Part shown: one piece after another, positions 1 to 10,742 of the stretch
Layout of the letters: each line of letters opens with the position of its first letter
How positions within the stretch are numbered: position 1 is the first letter of the stretch
Translations under genes and position numbers: made by a program
The notes under the pieces: generated by a model
Database searches by the model: none
What the model was told of the DNA's origin: nothing
The model's input: only the letters and a program-made list of their open reading frames with translations
Origin: Nilaparvata lugens
Lineage: Eukaryota > Arthropoda > Insecta > Hemiptera > Delphacidae
Direction of reading: 5' to 3'
DNA length: 64,000 nucleotides
Assembly (NCBI RefSeq): GCF_014356525.2
Contig: NC_052508.1
Location: forward strand, 62,873,775-62,937,774

Positions 1-614
1 GAGAAGGTCAATTGATGTTGATGCCTCGGCAGACACAAGTAGGAGTGTGGAGTGTGGAATGAGCATCGCCAGTCTATTTTGATTGCTCCTCAATTAGGCC
101 AGTTTCAATGATACTTCGCATTCCAGAGTCTGATTGGATGTGCTTGATTTGGGAACGTCGATTAAAATTGACGAACTCGGATGACAGGTTGTATTGTTTC
201 TGAGAAGTGACTGATTGGAACAGTTAATTCATAATCAATCACCAGCATCACCACTATTTTTTAGTATTCTAGATACATTTAACTATTACTTAATCATCAC
301 CGGTATTTGTTATTATGGAAAATTACATTCAAATTGGTTTCAAAATTCATCAAGTTGTGGTGCATTTATTATGACAGGGTAAAGTGGAGATTTCATTTAA
401 TCCAGATATTTTATTAATTTGGGTGAAATTGCATTATATATAAATATATTTTTTTTATTATAGTTTTGCATTAATTATATGTGATTTCATTTATTATTGT
501 TTTGAGAAAATATAACTTTTTTATTTGAATAACAATAGAATTAACTATATTTTCTTAATAGAAAACCATCAATTGAGTATTTAGTTACAGCTTGCATGCT
601 ATTGATTAAGTTTC
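1..614. other. unassigned AT-rich sequence
   Basis: No open frame of note, no tandem array and no match to the other repeats in the window. I see nothing that can be named here. Confidence 0.5.
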
Positions 615-1180
615 TAAAGCTGCGTTCACACCAAAGTTATAAACAAAAAGATAATTATTTGATCCTTTTAGATTCTACAGGTGGAAATTACTGATATATT
701 GCAATTATTCAAATGCCAATGAATTAATTAATATTTGGCATTTGAATAATTGCAATATCTCAGATTTCCATCTGTAGACTGGCTGGCCGCTATGGCTTTG
801 TATAAAGTGAGCGCTGCTATCCAGAGAATGTCAGTTTGGTGTAAGGGTAAGCATTCCTGACCGGCAATTTGGAGGTACTGGGTTCGATTCCCGGGCTGAC
901 GAATAATTTTTGAATAGTAGGTAGCACTCATCGAAATTCCATTCAGCTGTTTACCCTGTTATCAATATTTGCAGTAGCAGAAGTCTTCGGGGTGAATTAC
1001 AGCATTTAATTTGGATTTATGTTAATAGTAATGACTTTTAGATTCTATTAGATTGAACGGAACTCAACGTATGTTCATCATGTGTATGATAAGTTATGTT
1101 TAATCTTATAGAATCTATGAGGATTAAGTTATCAACATTTCGTTAATAACTTTGGTGTAATAAAAATAAACGCAGCTTAA
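615..1180. mobile_element. PIF/Harbinger-like MITE interrupted by SINE-A
   Basis: The ends are inverted: AGCTGCGTTCACACCAAAG from 618 faces CTTTGGTG...CGCAGCT ending at 1177, with a short insertion in the right arm. The 3-bp duplications TAA (615-617 and 1178-1180) flank it, the target type known for PIF/Harbinger elements. There is no transposase frame, so it is non-autonomous. The interior holds a separate insertion at 677-1034. Confidence 0.6.
677..1034 (+). mobile_element. SINE-A copy nested in the MITE
   Basis: A 12-bp direct repeat, CTTTTAGATTCT, lies at 665-676 and 1035-1046 and fits a target-site duplication. A tRNA-like part sits at about 828-900: an A-box-like TGGTGTAAGGGTAAGC at 837-852 and a B box GGTTCGATTCC at 881-891. 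The cloverleaf is degenerate, because the anticodon loop is too long. Unlike a usual SINE, about 150 bp precede the tRNA-like part, including a hairpin (677-725 against 728-776). Related copies lie at 27257-27480 and 27955-28190. Confidence 0.6.
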
Positions 1181-1844
1181 ATATTGTCATAGTAGAGTGA
1201 TTGATTCTTGAAATCGAAGAGTAGAGATGAGAGGAGGATTCAAGAAGTGTTGATTGTTACGAGATTTCACTTCAATCGATTGTAGAGGGAGTAAAAATAT
1301 TGCTATCAATTGATATCTATTAATTTTTGTGTAGTTGAGAAGTTGATATTGTGGTAACTACTTTTTCATTCGATATCTGTTAGTTAAATTAACCATTGAA
1401 GAATTTGTGTTATAGTTTTCAAAGTCCCCAACTTTCATAGCTGAGCGATATGTTGAACGGGTATGCTTGGTTGTAAAAGGACTATTATATTATCATACAA
1501 TAACAGAAGAGAATGCTTTCGAACAAAATTTCCCAGCCATTGAGTACGCTAAACCTTGAAACACTCAAGTCATGGCAAAAAGGGATATAAATATAAGGTA
1601 GCATATCTAATTTAAATTATGTTCGTTGACCAATGAGAATTATAATCTTCATAATAGTTTCTAATAGATATTTCTCTTAGAATGTACAATTTGAATGCTT
1701 TTGAAATTAGAATGATTTTGTTATTCTGTAGCGAATTTTGTCAAGAATCCTATCTTTTTAAAATTATCGAATGAAACACACAATTAGGCCTACTTGGAAA
1801 TACAGATCCTTCAACTCACAGCGAAGGGTGTATCATAAGTATTT
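1181..1844. other. unassigned sequence with a family C fragment
   Basis: Mostly featureless. Positions 1324-1372 (TTTTGTGTAGTTGAGAAG and following) match the end of the family C repeat seen at 40302-40476 and 47470-47503. Confidence 0.5.
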
Positions 1845-2046
1845 TCATCAATTTTAATGAATGTTTTACCAATTGGATTAATTTTAGTCAATTTTGAAAA
1901 TGGACTAAATTTTAGTAAAGTGATATCATAACCCTATTTTGGACTTTTAAAATGTTATCCAAATTTGGGAGAGAAATAGTACAAGGAGTATCCTTAGTTT
2001 TTCTCTCCCAATCAGTGCTTCTTTGTAAAAAATATAAATAAATAAA
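1845..2046 (+). mobile_element. retroposon 3' end with hairpin and AATA tail
   Basis: A hairpin with arms TGGGAGAGAAA and TTTCTCTCCCA (about 1975-2011) is followed by a tail of AAATA repeats. The preceding 100 bp resemble family A (7720-8048). There is no coding part. Confidence 0.5.
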
Positions 2047-2718
2047 TAATAAATTTTATCTTTCAATATATTATGTAGGCCTGATAACTACCCTATTTAG
2101 GAGCAATTCTATGGAATAATTTGTTAGAAAATACCGTACGAATACAGGAAATCGTAAGTCATAATTATTATCTTCAAATGAAATTGAGTAACATTTTATA
2201 CGAAATAATACATGAAAAGTAATCAACGTTGTCTACGTTTCTGTACCTCCTCTAATAACTCGGTAACGTTGCGTTATTAAACGTCGGACTTGATTCATTC
2301 GTTTTTTTCGCCATTTCGTTCTCGTTTCTGTTGCCAGTTGTACGAGTGAAGGCAGCTTAAAAGCGGCGATAATCACATTGGCCGCACTAATCCGTGAATT
2401 TCATGTTAAGAGGCCATAGAAAATAAACATACCTGCACAGTACACACTGGATAGACAGACTACCATTGCTGCAATAATTTCCTCCCCTCTTTACTCCTAC
2501 TCAATCTATCTCCCTTCATAGGCCACTGTCTCTCTTCTTTGTTCAATCACTCATTACCCCCACTGACCATACCCACACCTCTCACCACTATTTCCTCGTT
2601 TCTCTGTCTTACTCATAGAAATTGCCCGATTCGTAATTTTTACAGAATTTTCTGCGATGATGAGTCATTATGATTTCTAACTCTCACTCATCATCTTTAT
2701 ACTTCTCATCCTCTTCTC
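2047..2718. other. unassigned; CpG-bearing block at 2230-2420
   Basis: Non-repetitive within the window. The block at 2230-2420 is richer in CpG than its surroundings and contains AGCTTAAAAGCGGCGATAAT, similar to a block at 10828-10854. It could be a conserved noncoding element; no coding frame is visible. Confidence 0.4.
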
Positions 2719-2752
2719 CTTCTTCTTCTTCTTCTTCTTCTTCTTCTTCTTC
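2719..2752. repeat. (CTT)n microsatellite
   Basis: Uninterrupted CTT repeats in a pyrimidine-rich stretch. Confidence 0.9.
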
Positions 2753-3442
2753 CATCACTCTAATTTCTTTTTTTCTGCGCAATAACTAGTCAACATCAGC
2801 GGTTTCAGTCAACAAAGGTGCAAGTAATCAAACAGCTTAGCCAATCTCTACAGATAAGAAATGTAATTTAGTTTGTACGCTCGGTAGACATCCAGAGCAA
2901 TTAGAGCTAAGTTTCACTATTTTCGTCTTCTGTGTGATTTGTACAAGATGAGAAAAAATTTGAGTAGATTTTACATTGGGTTAATATATGGTAGCAATGG
3001 AAATGTATAAGTTGGATAAAGAGTTCATAAATGAATGGTTGACGCTCTGCATGGAATCTGGTCCAAGTTTTCAGTAATGCACACTTTTTCAGATTTTGAA
3101 GTGAGTAGGCCTATTATAAATGCTCCATTAACTGTAACTCTTTGCCAATATATTTGGTGAGATGTGGTTAGATACTCTATGTTGGGCTAATAATATAAAA
3201 TAGTTATATTTGTAGCATCATTATCAATATCTAGTAATCTGACTCCCCATACTAAATTCAAGATCTGGAACTAATATCATACCATTCCTTTAAACAAATC
3301 CTTATGGAACTGGACATATCAGAAGATTAAAGATCATAGTCTCAAGTTCATAACCTGGATATCTGCCTAAACATGACAGATAATGTAATGTTCTATATTC
3401 AATGATCAATATAATGATATTAAATTCTCGTTTATTGACAAC
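2753..3442. other. unassigned sequence
   Basis: AT-rich, with no frame, array or family match that I can see. Confidence 0.5.
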
Positions 3443-3580
3443 AGAGATTGACAATGTGTAATAACCGAAAACCGGTCTTTCTAATAAGTATCAATGAATC
3501 TGTGGTTTTTGACAATTTCTTAGTCTTTTTCATTCAATATGAATATACCACAATATCAACTTCTCAACTACACAAAAAGT
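3443..3580 (+). repeat. family C interspersed repeat
   Basis: Starts AGAGATTGACAATG, contains ACCGGTCTTTCTAATAAG, then TTTTTGACAATTTCTTAG, and ends with TCAACTTCTCAACTACAC. The same order recurs at 47377-47503; related copies lie at 40302-40476 and 46970-47326. Its class is unknown. Confidence 0.65.
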
Positions 3581-3696
3581 GATCTTGAATTCATGTTTTG
3601 AATGTAGGACTAATAAACATTTTTCCGAATGTTTCTAATCCGCATGACCGTCCTGTTACTAGGATACATAATTCAATGTCAACGATCCTATAGTTA

Positions 3697-3846
3697 GGGC
3701 CGTTTGCACAGTCAAAGCTTAAACTGAATTCAATCAACTGGTGGCTTAAACTAAGAATGAATCACATTATAATGAATGAGACTTGATATGGATTGGATCC
3801 AGTTTAAAATCAAATTTAGTTTAAGCTGATACTGTGTAAACGGCTC
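3697..3846. mobile_element. 150-bp PIF/Harbinger-like MITE
   Basis: The ends are inverted: GGGCCGTTTGCACAGT at the left and ACTGTGTAAACGGCTC at the right. The similarity extends inward through AGCTTAAACT. Exact TTA duplications flank it at 3694-3696 and 3847-3849. TTA targets and GGGCC-type ends are known for the PIF/Harbinger superfamily. It has no coding capacity. Confidence 0.75.
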
Positions 3847-3849
3847 TTA

Positions 3850-4505
3850 AATAGATGAAATGCTTCCATTTTCAATCCCACCTAACTCTGGAACGGTGCA
3901 GGGCTCGAAATTGATTCGAAAGACAAAAGAGAAGACTGATTCGGCAAATCCTTCATGAGATTTTCAGCAAGCATCTGAGGATTGCTGCTGCTTCAGGAGT
4001 CGTCCCATCATTTATAACAGAATAAAGGGAAAAATGAGGAGTGGGAATGAGGGAAAGGGAAGAAATAAGAGGGGGTCAAGCAGCCGTCCAACGGTCATTA
4101 CTTTATTTCTATGCCCTTCTTCTTCTTCCAGTTTTTGAGAAAGAAGGGCCCCAAACGACAAAGCCCTTCCAAAACATTAATCCAAAATCTTGTGAATTAT
4201 CACTATGCTTTTTGAAAATGCCAAACAGTGGAGGGAGCCCCTCCTGGTTGGAGTGTGTCCTTTGCAGCGTAATGAACGCGGAACGATAAGATGGACAATG
4301 ACATAGAAGAAGAATGAAAAGAATAAGAAGAGTAAGAGGAACAAGAAGAGGAAGAAGAAGGAGAAGAAAACCTATGATAAGATGGATTCTCTTAGATGAT
4401 ATTCTGCATAACTTCTTAAGCTATAGGTCTAATAGTGATTGAGATTCCGAGCATCCGTTATTTAATAATTCACATACATTATTATTCATTATCATTAATA
4501 ATTCA
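3850..4505. other. unassigned; purine-rich near 4310-4375
   Basis: An 82-codon frame at 4041-4289 has no recognisable domain and I do not call it a gene. AAG-rich sequence follows, up to the assembly gap. Confidence 0.4.
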
Positions 4506-4605
4506 NNNNNNNNNNNNNNNNNNNNNNNNNNNNNNNNNNNNNNNNNNNNNNNNNNNNNNNNNNNNNNNNNNNNNNNNNNNNNNNNNNNNNNNNNNNNNNN
4601 NNNNN
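4506..4605. other. assembly gap (100 N)
   Basis: Exactly 100 undetermined bases, the usual placeholder for a gap of unknown length. The right side enters a long CTT tract within 30 bp. Confidence 0.95.
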
Positions 4606-4628
4606 AAATGAGTACCGTACATAACAAA

Positions 4629-4741
4629 ACTTTCTTCTTCTTCTTCTTCTTCTTCTTCTTCTTCTTCTTCTTCTTCTTCTTCTTTTCTTTCTTCTTCTTC
4701 TTCTTCTTCTTCTCTCTTCTTCTTCTTCTCTCTTCTTGTTT
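4629..4741. repeat. (CTT)n microsatellite beside the gap
   Basis: About 110 bp of CTT repeats with a few CTTT and CTCTT interruptions. Frames through it encode only poly-Phe/Ser or poly-Lys. Confidence 0.9.
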
Positions 4742-4810
4742 GCTTCTTTCTCTTGAGTTCACAGCTTATGCACAGACAGCAGACAGAAACATTTATATAA
4801 CCTCATTCAG

Positions 4811-4924
4811 ACCATTTTTATCAAAATTAGGTAGAGAAAAAGTTCTGGGTTTATCCTGTTGATTCTCTCCCAATCATTAATTTGATGTTTTGATTGTGAA
4901 AATGGAATAAATAAATAATAATAG
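4811..4924 (+). mobile_element. retroposon 3' end, AATA tail
   Basis: GTAGAGAAAAAGTTC...GATTCTCTCCCAATCA forms a weak hairpin, followed by GGAATAAATAAATAATAATA. The layout matches 1975-2046 and 20706-20822. Confidence 0.45.
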
Positions 4925-6142
4925 AAACACTGCAATTCATCAAAACTCGTATGAGACATTCAAAACGTTGGCATTCGAAACAAGTAGAAGGCATTATGAT
5001 TGTCTCTGATTGGCTGAGCTTTGACGCTGGCTGTATGTTGGTTAGTAGCGTGTTGTGATTTGTCCTCATACTAATGTAAGCTCCGCCCATTTTCAACGCT
5101 GGGAGGAGCTTCTTATTGTGCATTCGTTCTGAGCTGAATATGGTATGTAAATGGATTTCATCTAACTAAATTAATGAAATAGATAATACCATATTTGAAT
5201 TCGCCATGCTATTTGTCCTGGCTGTATTGTTTGATGATAGAAATCAACTTTCAATCATAGAAATCCAAAAGTTGAAAATAAGCGAATGTGAGAGTTTATC
5301 ACTTAAAAATAATTTTCTCATTTCATTATTGATTTTTCTAGCAGTAATTCAAGTCCGGAAACGTCAGAATGCTACTAGGAAGAGTCTGATTTTCAATAAA
5401 AAGGTTAACAACCGATTGTTGGTTTATTTTATAATATTCCAACCATACACTTGAATATTCAAGTTTTACCGTATGTTCCTCAACCGTTAGTCACTCTACC
5501 CGAAGCTCTACTCAAGTTCTAAGAGATCGTTTGCTTACATATGTCGCACGTTTCATTTCATCATCCTTTTTCATCTCATTTTCATCATGCTCTATTAAGT
5601 TTATCATATTGTACATTACCCCATTATACTCGACTGTACATCATAGCTCATTGATTCTAAATACTATCAATTTTTTTCAACACTTCAAAATAATATTCTT
5701 CTTCCTTTCTCCTCAATTCACAATGTATACTTCTGGAATCTTCTGCTCATACAATATTACCTACTATTCTACTAGGATAGTATCCAAAATATTACAGATA
5801 ACCCACTTTGACAATGAGTTTTCTGTCAAAATATCAACCGGACTTCCGCACCGTTGTATCGTCTATTCAAATTCGGTTGATTTCTCGAAAATTACCCGTT
5901 AACTCGATTAGAAGGGTTCACTCACTTCGAGTGTCAGGAGCCAGATTGCTGCCATTCAGGGTCATGATTGTGTTTTGGGGATGGAGGGTATCCGACCCCG
6001 TCTTGTACGCTCTGTTAACTTTCCTGATAGGATACCACCAAGGTAAGGTCTTCCTTAATCAATTGATAAAGGAACCCCTGTATCTATTTGTATTTAATAC
6101 TTTCTGTTCCCATCGAAAAGGTATCAGGCAACGAACGATTGG
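4925..6142. other. unassigned sequence
   Basis: Short frames at 5206-5454, 5531-5902 and 5808-6323 carry no recognisable domain; the last runs into a GA repeat. A small inverted pair, AGCTCCGCCCA and GGGAGGAGCT, lies at 5070-5110. Confidence 0.4.
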
Positions 6143-6247
6143 CGAGAAGAGAGAGAGAGGAGAGAGAGAGGGAGGGAGAGAAGAGAGAGACGAAGAGAGA
6201 GGAGAGAGAGAGAGAGAGAGAGAGACGAGAGAGATGAGAAGAGAGAG

Positions 6248-6281
<34 letters not shown>

Positions 6282-6302
6282 GGGGGTGAGGGAGAAAAAG
6301 AG
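6143..6302. repeat. (GA)n-rich tract
   Basis: GAGA repeats with GGA and GAC interruptions over about 160 bp. Frames in all directions here are compositional. Confidence 0.9.
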
Positions 6303-6556
6303 ACGATTTTTGTAGACAATTAAACTAAGCTGTATCTTCGTCTTACCATTTCCCCCCGCCATATTCTCTAGTTTCTCTTTCGCACTTTAGGTTCACTTGT
6401 ATACTCTACTCATCAATGTACCTTTCTCTCTCATCTATACTTGTAGCTTCTCTTCTTACTTATCCTCTCTCCTCTTCACTAGTTCTTCGCTGCTTCTTCT
6501 TTGTCACTCCTTTCTGATCTCATTCCTTCCTTACTCCCTTATATCCTTTGTGAGCT

Positions 6557-6720
6557 ATCGTTCCTTGTTCTTAGTCTCCTTGTTCTTAGTGTCTTGTTCC
6601 TTGTTCCTTTCTTGTTCCATGTTTTCAGTTCCTTGTTCCTTGTTCCTCTCTTGTTCATGTTCTTAGTTCCTTGTTCCTTGTTCCTCTCTTGTTCCTGGTC
6701 TTCCTTGTTCTTGTTCCCCC
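6557..6720. repeat. TTGTTCC-type tandem repeat
   Basis: Irregular repetition of CCTTGTTCCTTGTTC with CTCTTGTTC spacers. Confidence 0.75.
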
Positions 6721-6889
6721 TCACTTTATCCTCTGAGGGAGTAAAATAATCTATTCCAATTATCTCTTCATTTTTTTTTTAAATTCACGCTTGTTTTCCA
6801 GCTTATTCAACATTCCCATCTATTTTTCAAGGAATTTCAACTTTTTTGTAGTATTCTCTCTTCTCTCTCGTCCTCTTTCTCCTCCTTAG

Positions 6890-7330
6890 GCATTTCTCCT
6901 TCTTCTTCTGCTTCTTCTTTTTCTTCTTCTTCTTCTTCTTCTTCTTCAACTTCTTTATTATCTTCTTAATCTATCATTCTCTACTCTTCTATTCTTCTTT
7001 TCTTCTTCTGCTTCTTCTTATTCTTCTTTCTTTTCTTCTTCTTCTTCTTCTTCTCTTCTTCTTCTCTTCTTCTTCCTCTTTTCTTCTTCTTCTTCTTCTT
7101 CTTCTTCTTCTTCTTCTTTCTCCCTCCTCCCTATCCGCCATCGGCATTTCTCCTTTTCATCTTTTTCTCCTTTTTTTGGTTCTTCTTCTTCTACTTCTTC
7201 TTCCTCACCTTCTCCTACTTTTTATCCTTTTCCTATTCTTCTTCATTCACTTCTCCTACCGCTCCTCATCTCATTCTCCTCCTCTCTTTCTCCTTCGTCA
7301 TCCTCTCTCTTTCTCTACCCTTAAAGAGTA
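6890..7330. repeat. pyrimidine-rich (CTT)n region
   Basis: Long CTT runs (about 6897-6950, 7030-7065, 7080-7118) in nearly pure pyrimidine sequence that continues to 7320. Confidence 0.85.
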
Positions 7331-7719
7331 GCAGCTTAGCATTAAAATAAATTTCGGAACACAAGAGACAATAAGAAATCAGGCCAGCCTGTGATCTGTG
7401 CCAAGTGAACTGAAACAGGTAAATAGGAAATAGATTGGGGTTGGATTCTCAACGGTAAGAAGTCGAGACACAAATCGAATTGACAGGTAATAGGTGTTTT
7501 ATATGGTGCATGGAGAGACCTTTGGTGTTTGGTGTACCGTGGTTCATGGTTCGCCACACATACTGGATAAATGATCTTTGTTGAATCTGATGGGTGAGAT
7601 CTGGTACCGTCAATATTTCCACTAATATCATTCCTAGTATAATTCTCTAATCTCAAGAAGAGACTCCTTATCAAGGATCATCAATGAATACTACAATAAA
7701 AATCAATTGTAGTATCAAT
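7331..7719. other. unassigned; 110-codon minus frame
   Basis: A minus-strand frame (7342-7674) is not compositionally simple, but I recognise no family and see no gene context. It may be chance. Confidence 0.3.
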
Positions 7720-8048
7720 TGAGCTTTAGTGTTCACGAGTTTCTGTTTTTGGAATAGTTCCAAATTTCTTAAATAACTCAATATTATTCGTAAAAAGTGG
7801 TAATTGAGTGCAATATTTCTAATTAATTTATCAATTTAAGTCATCTAAATTCAAAATTTATAGTTTTAATGTTCATTTTGGACCAAAATTTTATGAAAAT
7901 GGTACACGTGAAATTCTAACCTTATCTTGGACTTTGTCATCTATAAATTTGAAAGAAAAATAGCACAAGGACAACCTTATTATTTTATCTTTCAATGTTA
8001 TTACATTAGTGTTATTCGCATTGTAAATAAATAAATAAATAAATAAAC
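7720..8048 (+). mobile_element. family A retroposon, full-length copy
   Basis: About 330 bp, from GAGCTTTAGTG to an AAATAAATAAATAAAT tail. Near the 3' end a hairpin (TTTGAAAGA against TCTTTCAA, with AAGGACAACCTT inside) precedes TTACATTAGTG. Other copies are at 32058-32385, 41769-41945, 56121-56388 and 59453-59764, all on the minus strand. It has no coding capacity; probably a SINE or the 3' end of a LINE. Confidence 0.65.
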
Positions 8049-8998
8049 AATCTTCAATGAATACAATAATTATAAATACAAATGAATGCGAATGAATACA
8101 ATAAATTAAAAAGAAAAAGAATATTGATAGAATAACTTTTTTCTGGTGACTTACGGAATTAAATCAGGAATACCCATTCTACCAATTGACCAAGAGTGAA
8201 TGAACAAGTTAGAACCAAGTAATCAATGCAATACAATTAAATTTCTTGTATTTGGCAATAGAAACATTATTCATTATCTATACAATCATGAATGCTGTGT
8301 TGTATTTGTATCTGCCCAAGAAATGATCCACGAAATTCAAAAAGAGATAGAGATGAATAATGATCATTGATACTGTAAATATATCATAAAAGAATTATTA
8401 TTAACTACGAATGATTCATCATTTTAATACTTGTAGATGCAAAAATGATCGCTGATGAAGTTCAGTTCCCAATGATAGTTTTAGATTAGTGAACTAGAGG
8501 CTCATCAACGTCAGTTTTTTGATCAGTTGAAAAACTAACAATACTTTTTTCTCATGAAGTCCTCCCTAGAACAATCTTCTAATAGTTTCATAACGAAGGG
8601 AACACTCTCAAGATTTCTGGGACTTCATGCCCTTGTATCTCCACCCTTTTTTTAAGATTGCACTGACAGTTTTATGTTTTTTTTTCTGCTGATCTAAAAA
8701 ATGCGACTCCCATGTCACCGACAAGCATTCAACCCATGTTGGCGCTCAATAATCTCAAGGAGATCTCGCGATGAGGTTATGGGGTGATTATTGAAGGCTA
8801 CACGATGTGGGTTACAGAGAGGGTTGACAATTATTGTCACAAGCCAGCCCAGGAAAAAATATCACCCCTTTAACGCGTTAAATTTTGGGTCACCAATCAC
8901 TGGTTGATTTGAAAAAAAAAATTGAAGAAGATAGAGCGTGCACATCCTCACCCGTTCCCAAACTCTTCGTTCATTATTGGAGCTATTGTCATATAATT
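8049..8998. other. unassigned; imperfect inverted repeat 8730-8815
   Basis: ACCCATGTTGGCGCTCAATA near 8732 and TATTGAAGGCTACACGATGT near 8792 form an imperfect inverted repeat, possibly an old MITE. The rest is featureless. Confidence 0.35.
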
Positions 8999-9140
8999 TC
9001 TGCTGCTTCTTCTTCTACTTCGTCTCATTCCTGTTCTTCTTCTTCTTCATCTTATTCTACTTCTTCTTTCTTCTTCTCCTCCTCCTTCTTCTTCTTTATC
9101 CTCTCTCTCTTTCTTTCTCTCTCTTCTCAACCTTACTTTC
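8999..9140. repeat. CTT/CT-rich tract
   Basis: Pyrimidine-rich simple sequence with CTT and CTCT runs. Confidence 0.8.
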
Positions 9141-9593
9141 CCTGATCTCTTTCGCCTTCTAAGCCTTTTTTTTGTTATAGTTTTAATTGTCCCACAGCTT
9201 CCAAATGACATTTTTGGTAGCTCAGTAGACACACCCTTAAAACCTTTGCCACAAGGGGTCTCAACAATTGAATTTATTCAAAATCGAAACAATCTGACAC
9301 TTTGCATCAGAATTTTTCGCGAATGTTACCATATATATTCAAGAACCGTATGGAAATTAGGTTGCAAATCGATTCTAACGGTTTTTAGGCCGTTTTGTGG
9401 CTATGGAAAAAACTTTTTACAATGGAAACACAAAGATGTATTGAAATATTTCGTATTTATTTGCAGAAATACTTCTTTTTCAAGAATTCCAGGTGCTTAC
9501 AGTGAGGCAAACATATGTTAAAAGAATCATATTATTCATTAATAAGAATAGTGACACATTCAACTTAAGGAATAATCCATATAATTTGCGTCC
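9141..9593. other. unassigned sequence
   Basis: Two short plus frames (9246-9521, 9493-9678) show no domain; the second runs into the SINE-B insertion. Confidence 0.4.
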
Positions 9594-9606
9594 CTCCAAT
9601 CCATTA

Positions 9607-9860
9607 CAAAATAAAAATAAAAAATTCGTATGGCTTTTGTTGGTGGGGAGTTCCTTTCGGGAATGTTCCACCGCCTGAATATATAATTTAAGCCGTCAAT
9701 GGGCCTTACGACTGTCATACTTCAGCCGGGACCGACAGTTTAACGTGCCCATCCGATAAACGGGAGTGATCTGGTTAAAAAACTTTTGGTAATGAGAGGG
9801 GTTCGAACCCGGGATCTCTATGCTGCTACGCAAGCACTCTATCCACTAGACCACGGATCA
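9607..9860 (-). mobile_element. SINE-B, full-length copy with target-site duplication
   Basis: An exact 13-bp direct repeat, CTCCAATCCATTA, lies at 9594-9606 and 9861-9873. Read on the minus strand, the 254-bp insertion starts TGATCCGTGGTCTAGTGG (A-box region), has GGGTTCGAACCCC (B box), then a body with CTGTCGGTCCCGGCTGAAG. It ends CCCCACCAACAAAAGCCATA plus an A/T-rich tail. This is a tRNA-derived SINE with an internal Pol III promoter. Related copies: 22343-22461, 24876-24950, 40134-40195 and 63496-63696. Confidence 0.85.
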
Positions 9861-9873
9861 CTCCAATCCATTA

Positions 9874-10274
9874 TAATTTGATATTGACTTTACCAGCTTA
9901 AGTGTATGTAGACGTCAGTTTGAACATCAGTGTTACTTGTTTATTAATAAAGTCCCAACTGAATTCATTATTAATAGAATTACAAAATCCATAATGAATC
10001 TTATACTGGATTGGATAAGGATAAATGTTTATTTTAAATTATCTATATATATTATGTAGTGTTTTATTCTTGTGTTATAAATTAAAAAAAAAAAAATTCA
10101 TGGCTTACTTGAATTGGTCTTTTTGAGTTTGTCATTTGCTTGTGATTTTGTTACTTTGTATTATCGTTTGTGAGTATTGAGATGTGACCTGGTTTCAATA
10201 ATTTCAGTTATTCTAGTGGTTTTGAATAAGCTCTTTTTCTTTCTATTGACATGTTTGTTGTACCTAGTTGTTCG
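9874..10274. other. unassigned sequence
   Basis: AT-rich, with a 13-bp poly-A near 10085. No feature recognised. Confidence 0.4.
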
Positions 10275-10400
10275 AACTCACTGCCGGCGCACAAGTTTTC
10301 TTTGCCGGTAGTGCCATTTTGTAAGTTAGAATATTTATTTTATCAATCTGTATTATTTTATGGCAAATAAATGAATTTGAATTTGAATTTTCCTCCAAAT
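10275..10400 (+). mobile_element. LINE-like 3' end with GAATTT tail
   Basis: TGCCGGCGCACAAG...TTTGCCGGTAGTGCC is followed by GGCAAATAAATGAATTTG and GAATTT repeats. The GCCGG motif and GCAAATAAAT ending resemble the minus-strand piece at 17757-17935. No coding part remains. Confidence 0.5.
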
Positions 10401-10599
10401 AAATTCGATATATTTGATTAAATCTTTGAGCTGTTTTCTTTTATGGATAAGTATCACTACATCACACCAATCACTATGTTAGAACTTCTTAATAGAACTC
10501 TTTTATTATCTTTTTTTCCAACTAGAATATACTGAAATACATTGTATTATAACAATTTGATCAAAATAACGTCTGGTACCCAATACTGTACAATACTAT

Positions 10600-10742
10600 C
10601 CCCATAATAGAAACATAGTCTAAGTGGGGAAATATATTTCCTTGATTTTCTTTGTATAACTATTATATTGTTATTAGTTATTTTGTATAACTGATATGTA
10701 TATGATTTTTTTGAAGAAATAAAAATTGAATTGAATTGAATA
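10600..10742 (+). mobile_element. retroposon 3' tail with ATTGA repeats
   Basis: GAAGAAATAAAAATTGAATT and then ATTGA repeats end an AT-rich segment, as in LINE or SINE tails. Confidence 0.4.

Noticed and set aside
831..900. functional tRNA gene (also at 27.4 and 28.0 kb)
   Set aside because: A and B boxes are present but the anticodon arm does not fold into a 7-base loop, and the copies share SINE flanks.
4421..4762. 113-codon minus frame
   Set aside because: It reads through the N gap and the CTT tract.
7342..7674. 110-codon minus-strand gene
   Set aside because: No recognisable domain, promoter, splice or neighbour evidence; could be chance.
9493..9678. possible C-terminal LINE peptide
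   Set aside because: Faint resemblance to reverse transcriptase ends, but it runs into SINE-B and I could not identify a motif.
9788..9860. functional tRNA gene on the minus strand
   Set aside because: It is the head of SINE-B, enclosed with its body by target duplications.
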